The position numbers were made by a program, and so were the translations under genes. Below are positions 15,039 to 24,202 of a stretch of DNA of 64,000 nt, piece by piece. Under the pieces are notes generated by a model. The model made no database searches, was not told the origin of the DNA, and was given only the letters and a program-made list of their open reading frames with translations. The stretch's first letter is position 1. Every line of letters begins with the position of its first letter. The DNA comes from Glycomyces tenuis DSM 44171 (GTDB lineage Bacteria; Actinomycetota; Actinomycetes; Mycobacteriales; Micromonosporaceae). The stretch is taken from NCBI RefSeq assembly GCF_000427885.1, contig NZ_ATYW01000020.1, positions 112,114 through 176,113 of the forward strand, in the 5' to 3' direction.

Positions 15039-17297
15039 ATGAGCGAACGAACGATCCGCATCCGAGGCGCCCGCACCAACAACCTGAAGTCCGTGGACGT
15101 GGACCTCCCGCGCGGCGGCCTCACCGTGCTCGTCGGCGTGTCCGGCTCGGGCAAGTCGTCACTGGTGTTCGACACGATCGCCGCCGAGGCCGGCCACCAG
15201 TTGAACGAGACCTTCCCCCCGTTCGCCCGGAACCGCCTGCCCAAATGGACCCGGCCGGAGGTGGACGAGATCGGCGGGCTCTCGCCCGTCGTGCTCGTCG
15301 ACCAGCGCCGGATCGGCGGGAACGCCAGGTCCACCGTCGGCACCGTCACCGACGCGTGGACCTATCTCCGGCTGCTGTTCTCGCGGATCGGCTCGCCCCA
15401 CGTGGGGGAGTCGAACCGGTTCTCGTTCAACGACCCGGCCGGCATGTGCCCCGCCTGCTCCGGGCTCGGCGAGGTCGTGGTGAGCGCCGTCGACCGCTTC
15501 CTGGACCTGGACCGGTCCCTCGCCGAAGGGGCGATCCTGGTGCCCGGCTTCGGCAGCGGCGGCTACTGGCACTCCCGGTACGCCGACATCGGCAGCTTCG
15601 CCCCCGAGACCCCGCTGCGCGAGTGGACCAAGGACGAGCGGCTGGCGCTGCTCTACGGCGGCGAGCACGCCGCCCGGCTCGGCACCCGCCCGCCCGCCGA
15701 CTACGAGGGCGTGGTGGAGCGGTTCGAGCGGATCCACCTGCACACCGCCGACGACCTGTCCGACCGCAAGCGGGAGACCATCGCCCGGTTCACCCGCTCC
15801 GAGACCTGCCCCGAGTGCGGCGGCGAGCGCCTGAACGGGCCCGCCCGCACCGCCACGGTCCTCGGGCGCACCATCGGCGAACTGGCCCGCATGGAGATCA
15901 CCGAGCTCGCCGCCCTGGTGGAGCGGGTGGACGAGCCGGCCGTCGCGCCCGTCGCGGCCGCCCTCGTCGAGCGGCTGCGGGCCATGGTCACCATCGGGCT
16001 CGGGTACCTCCACCTGGGCCGGGCCACCACCAGCCTGTCCGGCGGCGAGTCGCAGCGGATCAAGACCGTCAGGCACCTCGGGAGCAGCCTGGTCGAGATG
16101 CTGTACGTCTTCGACGAGCCCACGGTCGGCCTCCATCCGCACGACGTCGCCTCCATGACCGCCCTGCTGGAGCAGCTGCGCGACAAGGGCAACACCGTCC
16201 TCGTCGTCGAACACGACCCCGCCGTCATGGCCGTCGCCGACCAGATCGTCGAGATCGGCCCGGGCGCCGGCGCCGACGGCGGACGGCTGGTCTTCCAGGG
16301 CGCCTTCGACGAGCTGCGGACGGCCCGCACCCCGACCGCGGCGGCCCTCGCGCGGCGGACACCGGCCAAGGCCGAGCCGCGCGAGCCCGCCGGCGTGATC
16401 ACGGTGAAGGACGCCGTCCGCAACAACCTCCGGCAGGTGACCGTCGGCATCCCCGCCGAGGTCCTCACCGTTCTCACCGGCGTCGCCGGATCGGGCAAGT
16501 CCAGCCTCGCCGCGGAGCTGGTCGAGCAGCACGGCGCCGTCGTGATCGACCAGAGGCCAGTCGGGGCCAACCGCCGCTCCACGCCCCTGACGTACACCGG
16601 CGTGGCCGCCGCGGTCCGCAAGCTCTTCGCCGGGCGGAGCGGCCTGCCCGCCAAGCACTTCAGCGCCAACTCCGAGGGCGCCTGCCCCGAGTGCGAGGGC
16701 CTCGGCGTCATCTACACCGACCTGGCCTTCATGGACGGCCGGGAGACCGTCTGCGAAGCGTGCGAAGGCAGGCGCTTCACCGACGAGGTGCTCCGCCACC
16801 GCGTCGACGGCCTGTCGATAGCCGACGTCGACGAGCTGACCATCGCCGACGCCCTCCGGCGCCTGCCCGACCCGGCGATCCGCAAGGCGCTGCACCACCT
16901 CGAACGGGTGGGGCTCGGCTACCTCCGCCTCGGCCAGCCGCTGACGACGCTCTCGGGCGGGGAGTGCCAGCGCGTCAAGATCGCCAAGGAACTGCGCGAC
17001 GCCGCCGAGCCGTCCCTGTACGTCCTCGACGAGCCCACGACCGGGCTGCACCTGAGCGACGTCGACACGCTCGTCGGCGTCCTCGACCGGCTGGTCGACC
17101 AAGGCCACACCGTCGTGGTCATCGAGCACGACCTCGACGTGATCCGCCGCGCGGACTGGCTCGTCGACCTCGGCCCCGGGCCCGGCAGGCACGGCGGGCG
17201 GGTGCTCTACGAAGGGCCGGTGGCGCACCTGAGCGGCACCGCCACCGCCGAGGCCCTGTGGGGCGCCGCCCGGCGTCAGCCGCCGACGACGGCGTAG
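15039..17297 (+). CDS. Class II UvrA-like ABC protein (DrrC-like), copy 1
   Basis: 752 aa against about 950 for housekeeping UvrA, in line with class II proteins that lack the UvrB-interaction domain. First Walker A GVSGSGKSS at 33-41, signatures LSGGESQRI and LSGGECQRV, second Walker A GVAGSGKSS. Zinc-binding cysteines are present (CPACSGLG, CPECGGERL, CPECEGLG). Relatives include DrrC, a DNA-binding self-resistance factor against DNA-intercalating drugs. Its last 22 bp overlap the convergent cyclase gene. Shares its architecture with the protein at 38718-41090. Confidence 0.88.
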   Translation: MSERTIRIRGARTNNLKSVDVDLPRGGLTVLVGVSGSGKSSLVFDTIAAEAGHQLNETFPPFARNRLPKWTRPEVDEIGGLSPVVLVDQRRIGGNARSTVGTVTDAWTYLRLLFSRIGSPHVGESNRFSFNDPAGMCPACSGLGEVVVSAVDRFLDLDRSLAEGAILVPGFGSGGYWHSRYADIGSFAPETPLREWTKDERLALLYGGEHAARLGTRPPADYEGVVERFERIHLHTADDLSDRKRETIARFTRSETCPECGGERLNGPARTATVLGRTIGELARMEITELAALVERVDEPAVAPVAAALVERLRAMVTIGLGYLHLGRATTSLSGGESQRIKTVRHLGSSLVEMLYVFDEPTVGLHPHDVASMTALLEQLRDKGNTVLVVEHDPAVMAVADQIVEIGPGAGADGGRLVFQGAFDELRTARTPTAAALARRTPAKAEPREPAGVITVKDAVRNNLRQVTVGIPAEVLTVLTGVAGSGKSSLAAELVEQHGAVVIDQRPVGANRRSTPLTYTGVAAAVRKLFAGRSGLPAKHFSANSEGACPECEGLGVIYTDLAFMDGRETVCEACEGRRFTDEVLRHRVDGLSIADVDELTIADALRRLPDPAIRKALHHLERVGLGYLRLGQPLTTLSGGECQRVKIAKELRDAAEPSLYVLDEPTTGLHLSDVDTLVGVLDRLVDQGHTVVVIEHDLDVIRRADWLVDLGPGPGRHGGRVLYEGPVAHLSGTATAEALWGAARRQPPTTA

Positions 17298-17983
17298 GCC
17301 CGGACCGGGAAGGTGCCGAGGCCGCGCACCGCGGGCGGCGCGGCGTGGAGCCGGGCGCCGCTGCGCGGGAGCCGGTCGAGGCCGGTCAGGTGCTCCAGCA
17401 CCGGGATGCCCGCGGCGAGCAGGATCGAGTGCGCGGGCCGCTCGTCGCCGGAGGTGTCGTCGATGTTGACGCTGTCGATGCCGACCAGCGCCGCCCCGGC
17501 GTCCGCCAGCGTCCGCGCCCCGGGGCCGTCGAGATACGGCGCCTCGGCGGACAGGTACCCGTCCGTGCCCCAATGGCGGTCCCAGCCGGTGCGCAGCAGC
17601 ACGGCCCGCCCCGACACCTCGTACGGAGCCAGGTCCTCCGGCGTGGCGGCTCTGCTCCCGCTCCCGGTCAGGTCGACCAGGACCACCGGCAGGTCCGCCA
17701 CTTTGGACAGATCCAGCTCGGCGAGGTCCGCGCCGTCGGCGTAGCGGTGGAACGGGCTGTCGACGTAGGTGCCGGTGTTGCCGACCATGCTGATGCGGTC
17801 GATGGCGAACTCGGTGCCGGGCGCGTAGTGCCCGCGCGAGTCCTCGCGGGTCAGATGCGGGGTGATCTCCGGGCCCGGCAGGCCCGGATAGGTCGTCATG
17901 CCCGCGGTGATCGCGTGGCTGAGCTCGACGAGCCGCCGCCCGTCGGCCGGGCGGTTCGGATCGGAGGCGCGGTGTTCGGTCAT
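17276..17983 (-). CDS. Cyclase-family protein with altered metal-binding motif
   Basis: 235 aa, same fold family as kynurenine formamidase KynB and isatin hydrolase (N-terminal LVELSHAITAGMTTYPG). In active members the metal motif reads HxGTHxDxPxH. Here the matching segment is NTGTYVDSPFH, so the first two ligand His residues are Asn and Tyr, while the Asp and the later His remain. It may use different metal ligands or have another activity. Followed upstream by the response regulator gene (27 bp gap). Confidence 0.8.
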   Translation of the reverse strand: MTEHRASDPNRPADGRRLVELSHAITAGMTTYPGLPGPEITPHLTREDSRGHYAPGTEFAIDRISMVGNTGTYVDSPFHRYADGADLAELDLSKVADLPVVLVDLTGSGSRAATPEDLAPYEVSGRAVLLRTGWDRHWGTDGYLSAEAPYLDGPGARTLADAGAALVGIDSVNIDDTSGDERPAHSILLAAGIPVLEHLTGLDRLPRSGARLHAAPPAVRGLGTFPVRAYAVVGG

Positions 17984-18009
17984 CGTTCACACCGTAGCGC
18001 CCGCCGCGC

Positions 18010-18615
18010 TCAGATCCAGCCCTGCTCCCAGGCGTGCTGGGCGGCGGCGTGGCGGGTGCGCTTGCCGAGCTTCCGCATCGCGGTGGACAGGTAGTTCCGG
18101 ACCGTTCCCGGCGCGAGGTGCAGCTCGGCGGCGATCTCGTCGATCGTGCCGCCGCCGCGCGTGGCCCGCAGCAGTTCGAGCTCCCGATCCGTCAGCGGCG
18201 AGGCGTCCTCGGTGAGCGCCGAGGCGGCGATCTCGGGGTCGATGTAGCGCTTACCGGCGCTGACGTCGCGGATGACGCGGGCCAGCTGGTCCACCGGCGC
18301 CGTCTTGGGCACGAAGCCCGAGACGCCCGCCGCCAGCGCCCGCCGCAGGATCCCCGGCCTGGCGTGGCGCGTCACGAGGATGACCTTGGGCCCCTTGGCC
18401 GCCGAGAGGATCTGGCCGGCCGCCCACAGGCCGTCGCGCGGCGGCATCTCCAAGTCGAGGATCGCGATGTCCGGCGCGTGGCGTCCGGCGAGCTCGGCGG
18501 CGGCCTCGCCGTTGTCGGCCTGGGCGACGACGGCCATGTCCGCCTCGAGGTCGAGCAGCGAGGCCAGGGCCTCGCGGATGAGGGTCTCGTCGTCGGCGAT
18601 GAGCAGTCTGATCAT
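18010..18615 (-). CDS. NarL/LuxR-type response regulator
   Basis: 201 aa. Receiver domain with phospho-acceptor D54 (AILDLEMP) and acidic D8/D9; C-terminal LuxR helix-turn-helix (TDRELELLRATRGGGTIDEIA). ATG overlaps the kinase stop by 4 bp. Partner of the kinase upstream. The divergent ABC exporter is the likely target (inference). Confidence 0.9.
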   Translation of the reverse strand: MIRLLIADDETLIREALASLLDLEADMAVVAQADNGEAAAELAGRHAPDIAILDLEMPPRDGLWAAGQILSAAKGPKVILVTRHARPGILRRALAAGVSGFVPKTAPVDQLARVIRDVSAGKRYIDPEIAASALTEDASPLTDRELELLRATRGGGTIDEIAAELHLAPGTVRNYLSTAMRKLGKRTRHAAAQHAWEQGWI

Positions 18616-19763
18616 GCCCCGGCCTCCAGCGGCAGCGATCCGGTCAGGACGAAGCGCCCGCCCTCGCGGGCGTGCTCGACCGCGCCGCCCGCGGCCGTGA
18701 AGCGCTCGGCGAGCATGGCCAGGCCGTTGCCGCTGCCGCTCTCCTCGCCGGCCCCGTCGTTGGTGATCGCGACGGTCGCCGCGCCGCCCTCGGCCTCCAC
18801 GCGCAGCGTCGCCTCGGTCGCCTCGGCGTGGCGCAGCAGGTTCGTCGTGCCCTCCCGGACCAGGAGCCCCAGCAGCCGCTGGCGTTCGGGCCCCAGTTCG
18901 GGTACGTCGGCGTCGACGGTGGCGTGGATTCCGGCCGAGTCCAGGATCCTCGCGGCGGAGGCGATCTCGTCGGCCAGCGAGACCTGCCGGTAGCCGCCGA
19001 CGACGGCGCGCGTGTCCCCCAGCGTGGCCCGGGACAGCTCCTCGATGGCCTCCAGCTCGCGCACCGCGTCGGCGGGCCTGACCTCGACGAGGCGTCGCGC
19101 CAGCTGCGCCTTGAGGACGATCGCCTGGAGGTGGCCGCCGTTGATGTCGTGGAGCTCGGCGGCGAAGCGCAGCCGCTCCTCGGCCACCGCCAGCTCGGCG
19201 GCCAGGCCCCGGCTGTGCTCGAGTTCGAGTGCCACGGCGTAGTTCCACCACTGGCAGACCACGCCGAGCACCACGGCCGGGAAGATCATGAGGGACATGA
19301 TGGGCAGGGTGCGGTCGGCCAGTCCCGTCCACGTCAGGCCCACCGCGACGACGAACACCGCCACGGTGCCGTACAGCGCGAGCTTCCAGCGGAGGCCGGG
19401 GCGGGCCCGCAGGACCGGGACGGAGGCCAGCAGCCCGGCCGGAGCCACCCAAGCGGCGCTGACCTCGCCGTCGTAGGCGAGGGCGAGACCGGCGACCAAG
19501 GCCGCCAGGCCCGTCCAGCTCAGCAGCCGCTGCGCTCGCTCGCTTCCGTCCCGCATGAACACCACCAGCGCGGCGGTGCTCACCGCGGTCACGGCGGCGG
19601 CCGCGACCACGGCCGCCGCCAGGCGCGGGCCGGGCAGCTCCGAGGCGGCCAGGAACGACAGGGCGATGAACAGCGCGAAGGGACCGCAGCCCGCGATCGT
19701 CCAGAAGGTGTATCGGCGGAGCCGGTGCAGATCCCGCACCGGCGGCTCGAAGTGGCTCAGCAC
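18612..19763 (-). CDS. Sensor histidine kinase, DesK/NarX type
   Basis: About 383 aa. Five to six membrane segments (about residues 20-180), HisKA_3 domain with phospho-acceptor His in AAELHDINGG, and a HATPase domain with REGTTNLLRHAEA and GNGLAMLAERF. Start is uncertain: a GTG at 19763 is used here, while a TTG at 19799 is also in frame but lies inside a perfect dyad and has no ribosome site. Works with the downstream regulator. Confidence 0.85.
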   Translation of the reverse strand: MLSHFEPPVRDLHRLRRYTFWTIAGCGPFALFIALSFLAASELPGPRLAAAVVAAAAVTAVSTAALVVFMRDGSERAQRLLSWTGLAALVAGLALAYDGEVSAAWVAPAGLLASVPVLRARPGLRWKLALYGTVAVFVVAVGLTWTGLADRTLPIMSLMIFPAVVLGVVCQWWNYAVALELEHSRGLAAELAVAEERLRFAAELHDINGGHLQAIVLKAQLARRLVEVRPADAVRELEAIEELSRATLGDTRAVVGGYRQVSLADEIASAARILDSAGIHATVDADVPELGPERQRLLGLLVREGTTNLLRHAEATEATLRVEAEGGAATVAITNDGAGEESGSGNGLAMLAERFTAAGGAVEHAREGGRFVLTGSLPLEAGA

Positions 19764-19793
19764 GTCGTGATTGAACCACCGCCACCGCCGAAG

Positions 19794-19805
19794 TGACAAA
19801 TGTCA
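19794..19805. promoter_or_regulatory. Dyad between kinase and ABC exporter genes
   Basis: TGACAAATGTCA, perfect 5-bp arms TGACA/TGTCA with 2-bp centre, in the divergent intergenic region. Candidate binding site for the adjacent response regulator. Confidence 0.4.
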
Positions 19806-19887
19806 AGCCGGATCGCGTACATTTCCAGCGGCTTCGATGCGGATTCGGCACTACCGGGGCCCGCCCCGATCTCGGATCGTTGAGCGC

Positions 19888-20862
19888 ATGATGCGAACAC
19901 ATGCGACACCCGGCGCCGAGCCGGACTCCGACCTCGGCGGCCTCGCCCCCTCGGACGCGGCCGTCGACGTCCTCGACCTGACCTGTCGCTACGGCTCCTT
20001 CACCGCGGTCGAGGGCGTCTCCTTCGCCGTCGCGCCGGGGGAGCTGTTCGCGCTCCTCGGCACCAACGGCGCGGGCAAGACGACCACGATCGAGACGCTC
20101 CAAGGGCTCCGGCGCCCCGCCTCCGGCCGAGCCCGCGTCCTCGGGCGCGACCCCTGGCGGCACCGCCGGGCCCAGGCCGGCCAGGTCTCGGTGATCGGCC
20201 AGGAGACCGGTTTCGCCGAGGACCTGACCGTGACCGAGACCGTCCGGCTGTGGACCGAGCTCCACCGCCTCGCCCCCGACGAGGGCGTGGGCGGACTGAT
20301 CGACCGGGTCGGGCTCGCCCACCGCTCGGGCACGCGCGTCGTCGCCCTCTCGGGCGGCGAGCGCCGCCGCCTCGACCTGGCGCTGGCGATCGGCACCCGG
20401 CCGCGGGTGCTGTTCGCCGACGAGCCCACCACCGGCCTCGACCCGAAGTCCCGCCGCGGCACCTGGGCGATCCTGCGGGAGCTCACCGCGGGCGGCACCA
20501 CGGTCCTGCTGACCACGCACTACCTCGACGAGGCTGCCGAACTGGCCGACCACGTCGCCATCATGGACAAGGGCCGGATCGTCCGCTTCGGCACCGTCGA
20601 GGAGGTCGTCGCCTCGCACGGCGCGCTCATCACCGCGCGGTTGGACGAGGCGATCGACGCCAGGGACCTCCCGGCCCTCGCCGGCGAGATCCGCTGCGCC
20701 GCGGGCGAACTGCGCGTGCGCACCCCCGAACTCCAGGCCGACCTCCACCGCCTGCTCACCTGGGCCGACTGGCGCCAGATCACCCTCGGCGGCCTCAAGG
20801 CCGCTCCCGCCACGCTCGACGAGATCTTCGCCGAGCTCGAAGACGACAAGGACCGACGATGA
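19888..20862 (+). CDS. ABC exporter ATP-binding protein (DrrA-like)
   Basis: 324 aa. Walker A GTNGAGKTTT, signature LSGGERRRL, Walker B VLFADEPTTGLD, and a C-terminal extension of the DrrA/CcmA type. ATG at 19888 (another ATG follows directly). Couples to the permease by a 4-bp overlap. Substrate unknown; drugs or lipids are common for the family. Confidence 0.9.
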   Translation: MMRTHATPGAEPDSDLGGLAPSDAAVDVLDLTCRYGSFTAVEGVSFAVAPGELFALLGTNGAGKTTTIETLQGLRRPASGRARVLGRDPWRHRRAQAGQVSVIGQETGFAEDLTVTETVRLWTELHRLAPDEGVGGLIDRVGLAHRSGTRVVALSGGERRRLDLALAIGTRPRVLFADEPTTGLDPKSRRGTWAILRELTAGGTTVLLTTHYLDEAAELADHVAIMDKGRIVRFGTVEEVVASHGALITARLDEAIDARDLPALAGEIRCAAGELRVRTPELQADLHRLLTWADWRQITLGGLKAAPATLDEIFAELEDDKDRR

Positions 20863-21617
20863 ACGCCACGACCCAGCACGCGCCCCTGTGGTGGACGCTC
20901 GGCATCGCCGAGTCCCGCCTGATCGCCCGCAACCGCACCGTCCTCATCACCGCCGCGGTCCTCCCGCTCCTCATCGGCTTCGCCTTGAGCCGGTCCGACG
21001 ACAGGCTCCTCGCCGGCGGCGTCGGCGCCGTCGCCGCCATCCAGATGGGCTTCGTCCAGATGTTCGGCGTCTTCTTCGCCGTCACCATGACCCTCGCCTC
21101 GCGGCGCCAGCAGCGCTACCTCAAGCGCCTGCGCACCTCGCCGGCGTCCACCGCCTCGGTCGTGGCCGGGCTGGCCGCGCCCTCCGTGGCGCTCTCGCTG
21201 ATGCAGACGCTGATCCTGCTGGTGTTCCTCGGCTGGCAGACCGGCACCGTGCCCTCACGCCCTGATCTGCTCGCACTGGCGTTCGTGATCGGCACGGTCC
21301 TGAACGCCGCGCTCGGCTTCCTGACCGCCTCGTTCACCAAGAACCCCGAGGCCGCGCAGGTGACGGTGATCCCGGGGATGCTCGCGCTCATGATCGGCAT
21401 CGGCTGGACGCTCATGCAGGAGCCCGGCGGGGTCGGGCTCGCCCACCTCCTCGTCCCCGCCGGGGCCGTCACCGACCTGACCCGCACGGCCTGGGACGGC
21501 ACGGCCGGCCGCGGCTTCGCCGAGGCCGTCGCGCTCCCCGGCGGCGCGGCGCTGGCCGTCGCGGCGGCGGCGTGCGTCGTCGCCGTCAAGCTCTTCCGCT
21601 GGCAGCCCCGAGCCTGA
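20859..21617 (+). CDS. ABC exporter permease (DrrB/ABC-2 type)
   Basis: 252 aa, six membrane segments; TLASRRQQRYLKRLRTSP is the usual ABC-2 motif in the loop after the second segment. Start ATG at 20859 overlaps the ATPase stop. Forms an exporter with the protein encoded upstream, probably controlled by the divergent two-component system. Confidence 0.88.
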   Translation: MNATTQHAPLWWTLGIAESRLIARNRTVLITAAVLPLLIGFALSRSDDRLLAGGVGAVAAIQMGFVQMFGVFFAVTMTLASRRQQRYLKRLRTSPASTASVVAGLAAPSVALSLMQTLILLVFLGWQTGTVPSRPDLLALAFVIGTVLNAALGFLTASFTKNPEAAQVTVIPGMLALMIGIGWTLMQEPGGVGLAHLLVPAGAVTDLTRTAWDGTAGRGFAEAVALPGGAALAVAAAACVVAVKLFRWQPRA

Positions 21618-21644
21618 ACACCCACGTTGGAAGGAGGGACCGAC

Positions 21645-21860
21645 ATGTCCGACAGCGAATACCTCGATTCGGTGATGACCGGCCGACTGCCCTCGCGCGT
21701 CGGCACCGAAGTGGCGGTGGCCGTCCCGGTGCTCGCCGTGATAGCGGCGATCGTCTACTTCACCGGGTCCAGCCCGTTGAAGCTCGTGGTCGGCGGGGCC
21801 GCCGTCGTCTGGTTCGGTGTGCGCATCGCGATCATCGCCGCCCGCAACAGGCGGCGGTGA
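21645..21860 (+). CDS. Small membrane protein, hypothetical
   Basis: 71 aa with two predicted membrane helices (about 25-42 and 48-66) and a basic C-terminus. AAGGAGG ribosome site 7 bp before the ATG supports translation. Follows the exporter permease by 27 bp and may belong to its transcript. No family recognised. Confidence 0.7.
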   Translation: MSDSEYLDSVMTGRLPSRVGTEVAVAVPVLAVIAAIVYFTGSSPLKLVVGGAAVVWFGVRIAIIAARNRRR

Positions 21861-21874
21861 ACCCGCCCGTTCAC
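21857..21874. terminator. Small convergent hairpin
   Basis: GTGAAC/GTTCAC with a 6-nt loop lies between two convergent genes; each arm contains one stop codon. Could act as a bidirectional terminator, but it is short. Confidence 0.25.
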
Positions 21875-22473
21875 GCTCCCGGTTCGCGCACCGCCCCGCC
21901 GACGACCGCGGCCACCGCTCTGCGGACGGCCTCGGGCTCCGGCGGGGCGCTCTGCCGGTCGGCGAAGAGCAGGTGCGCCGAGCCGATCAGCGTCGGCGCG
22001 AGCAGGTCGATCTCGGCGTCGGCCGCGATGCGGCCCAGTTCGCGTTCGGCGGTGAGGTACGAGGCGATGACGTCCACGGCCTCGGTCAGGACCGGGACGC
22101 CGGCCGGCCAGGTGCGGCGCAGCCGGCGCCGCAGCTCGTCCCGGAAGGTCACGAGGGCGACCATCGCGACGGCCACCGAGCCGAACAGGGCCGTCAGCGC
22201 GTCGGCGAGGTTGCCTGCGACGGTGCCGGTCCCGGCGGCCTCGCGCAGCGCGGCGGCCTCGGCGTCCATCCGGCCCGCGCGGTCGTGCACGAGCTCGGCG
22301 AGGAAGTCCTCGAAGTCCTCGAAGTGCCGGTGCAGGACGCCCTTGGCGACGCCCGCCTCCTCGGTGACCGCCCGGCTGGTCAGCGCGCTCGGACCGTCCC
22401 GGAGCAGGATGCGCTCGGCGGCGTCGAACAGCTGCGCGCGCGCGTCGCGAATGGCGATTCCAGTCGGTGCCAC
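21871..22473 (-). CDS. TetR-family transcriptional regulator
   Basis: 200 aa. N-terminal helix-turn-helix (LTSRAVTEEAGVAKGVLHRHF) and a variable C-terminal ligand domain. GTG start at 22473 is fixed by GGAGGAG just upstream. A 28-bp dyad 22 bp upstream is a likely autoregulatory operator. The ligand is unknown. Confidence 0.87.
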   Translation of the reverse strand: MAPTGIAIRDARAQLFDAAERILLRDGPSALTSRAVTEEAGVAKGVLHRHFEDFEDFLAELVHDRAGRMDAEAAALREAAGTGTVAGNLADALTALFGSVAVAMVALVTFRDELRRRLRRTWPAGVPVLTEAVDVIASYLTAERELGRIAADAEIDLLAPTLIGSAHLLFADRQSAPPEPEAVRRAVAAVVGGAVREPGA

Positions 22474-22494
22474 GGGTCTCCTCCGCGATCCCAG

Positions 22495-22522
22495 ATCGAT
22501 GAGCGGGCAATCGCCCATCGAT
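22495..22522. promoter_or_regulatory. Operator-like dyad upstream of TetR gene
   Basis: Arms ATCGATGAGCG (22495-22505) and CGCCCATCGAT (22512-22522) match at 10 of 11 positions around a 6-bp centre, a size typical of TetR sites. Confidence 0.5.
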
Positions 22523-22667
22523 AGTGGGCGCATGACCACTCTACCTGAGCCCGGCGCCGAGCGGACCCGTCGAGCCGCGAGGCCCTCCGGCGTGGGCGCC
22601 GAACGCGCCTGAGCCCCCCGCCGGGGGCCGCTTCGCCGAAACCGGGGAGCGCCGCCGCCTCCGGCTA

Positions 22668-22673
22668 TATAGT
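22668..22673 (+). promoter_or_regulatory. Possible -10 box for arcD
   Basis: TATAGT lies in a short AT-rich patch 59 bp before the permease ATG. No recognisable -35, so tentative. Confidence 0.3.
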
Positions 22674-22731
22674 CGGCCCAACGTGGACCGGCGGACACCC
22701 TGCCCGCCGGCGGGCGAGCAGCGAGGGAGCC

Positions 22732-24171
22732 ATGGCGAAGCCGGAAGTCGCAGCCGAGTCGGCTCCCGCCGCCAAGGTGGCCTTCTGGACGCTCACCGCC
22801 ATGGTCGTCGGCTCCATGGTCGGCGCGGGCGTCTTCTCCCTCCCCGCCCGCTTCGCCGAGGAGACCGGCGTCGCCGGCGCGCTCATCGCCTGGGCCATCG
22901 CCGGGACCGGCATGCTCATGCTCGCGTTCGTCTTCCAGTCGCTCGCCGTGCGCCGCCCCGACCTCGACGCGGGCGTCTACGCCTACGCCAAGGCCGGCTT
23001 CGGCGAGTACCCGGGCTTCTTCGCCGCCTTCGGGTACTGGGCCAGCGCCTGCGTCGGCAACGTGACCTACTGGGTCCTCATCATGTCCACCACGGGCGCC
23101 CTGATCCCCGCCCTCGGCGACGGCGACACGGTCCTCGCCGTGGCGGTCTCCTCGGTGGGCCTGTGGGGCTTCTTCCTGCTCATCAAGCGCGGCGTCAAGG
23201 AGGCCGCGGCGATCAACCGGATCGTCACCGTCGCCAAGGTCATCCCCATCGTCGTGTTCGTCCTGCTGGCCCTGTTCTACTTCGATCCCGGCGTCTTCGC
23301 CGACAACTTCGGCGGGGCCGACTACGCCGGATCGCTGTTCAGCCAGGTCCGGGGCACCATGCTCGCCACGGTGTTCGTGTTCCTCGGCGTCGAGGGCGCC
23401 AGCGTCTACTCCCGGCACGCCAAGCGCCGCTCCGACGTCGGGCGCGCCACCGTCACCGGCTTCCTCAGCGTCTTCGCGGTCTTCGCCTCGGTCACGATCG
23501 TCTCCTACGGCATCATGCCGATGGACGAGATCGCCGAGCTCCGCCAGCCCTCGATGGCGGGCGTCCTCGAGGCCGCCGTCGGCACCTGGGGCACCGTGTT
23601 CGTCAGCGTCGGGCTGATCGTCTCGGTCCTCGGCGCCTACCTGGCGTGGACGCTCATGGCCGCCGAGGTCCTCTTCGTCGCCGCGAAGGACGACGACATG
23701 CCGCGGTTCCTCGGCCGCTCCAACGCCGCCGACGTGCCCGTCCCCGCCCTGGTGATGAGCACCGCCCTGTCGCAGATCGTCCTCGTGGTCACCTTCTTCT
23801 CCGAGGACGCCTTCAACTTCGCGCTCAACATGACCAGCGCCCTGACGCTCATCCCGTTCCTCCTGGCCGCCGCCTTCGCGGTCAAGGTCGCCACCGGCCG
23901 CGACGCCGCCGCGCCCCGCGGCACCTCCGGCGAGATCGCGATCAGCGTCCTCGCCGTCGTCTACACCGCGTTCCTGCTCTACGCGGCCGGTCTGCGATAC
24001 GTCCTGGTGTCGCTGATCGTCTACGCCCCGGCCACCGTCCTGTTCGTCATGGCCCGCCGCGAGCAGGGCCGACGCCTGTTCAGCCCCGCCGAGGCCGTGC
24101 TGCTGGCCGTCTCGATCGCCGGCGCGGCCGTCGGCGTGGTCGCCCTGGCGGCCGGCTGGATCAGCATCTGA
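22732..24171 (+). CDS. arcD: Basic amino-acid antiporter (arginine/ornithine, ArcD-like)
   Basis: 479 aa, about 12 membrane segments, APC superfamily ([20 protein letters not shown] is the conserved first segment). ArcD exchanges arginine for ornithine. GAGGGAG precedes the ATG. The arginine deiminase gene follows after 31 bp, supporting the substrate assignment. Confidence 0.85.
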   Translation: MAKPEVAAESAPAAKVAFWTLTAMVVGSMVGAGVFSLPARFAEETGVAGALIAWAIAGTGMLMLAFVFQSLAVRRPDLDAGVYAYAKAGFGEYPGFFAAFGYWASACVGNVTYWVLIMSTTGALIPALGDGDTVLAVAVSSVGLWGFFLLIKRGVKEAAAINRIVTVAKVIPIVVFVLLALFYFDPGVFADNFGGADYAGSLFSQVRGTMLATVFVFLGVEGASVYSRHAKRRSDVGRATVTGFLSVFAVFASVTIVSYGIMPMDEIAELRQPSMAGVLEAAVGTWGTVFVSVGLIVSVLGAYLAWTLMAAEVLFVAAKDDDMPRFLGRSNAADVPVPALVMSTALSQIVLVVTFFSEDAFNFALNMTSALTLIPFLLAAAFAVKVATGRDAAAPRGTSGEIAISVLAVVYTAFLLYAAGLRYVLVSLIVYAPATVLFVMARREQGRRLFSPAEAVLLAVSIAGAAVGVVALAAGWISI

Positions 24172-24202
24172 ACCGACCCACCGACAGCCGAGGAGTGCAC
24201 CG

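Noticed and set aside
15159..17990. Very long minus-strand open frame opposite the UvrA-like gene
   Set aside because: Antisense frame with biased composition (rich in A, G, R, D, V) and no domain; the plus strand carries clear ATPase motifs. GC-rich third positions create such shadows throughout the window.
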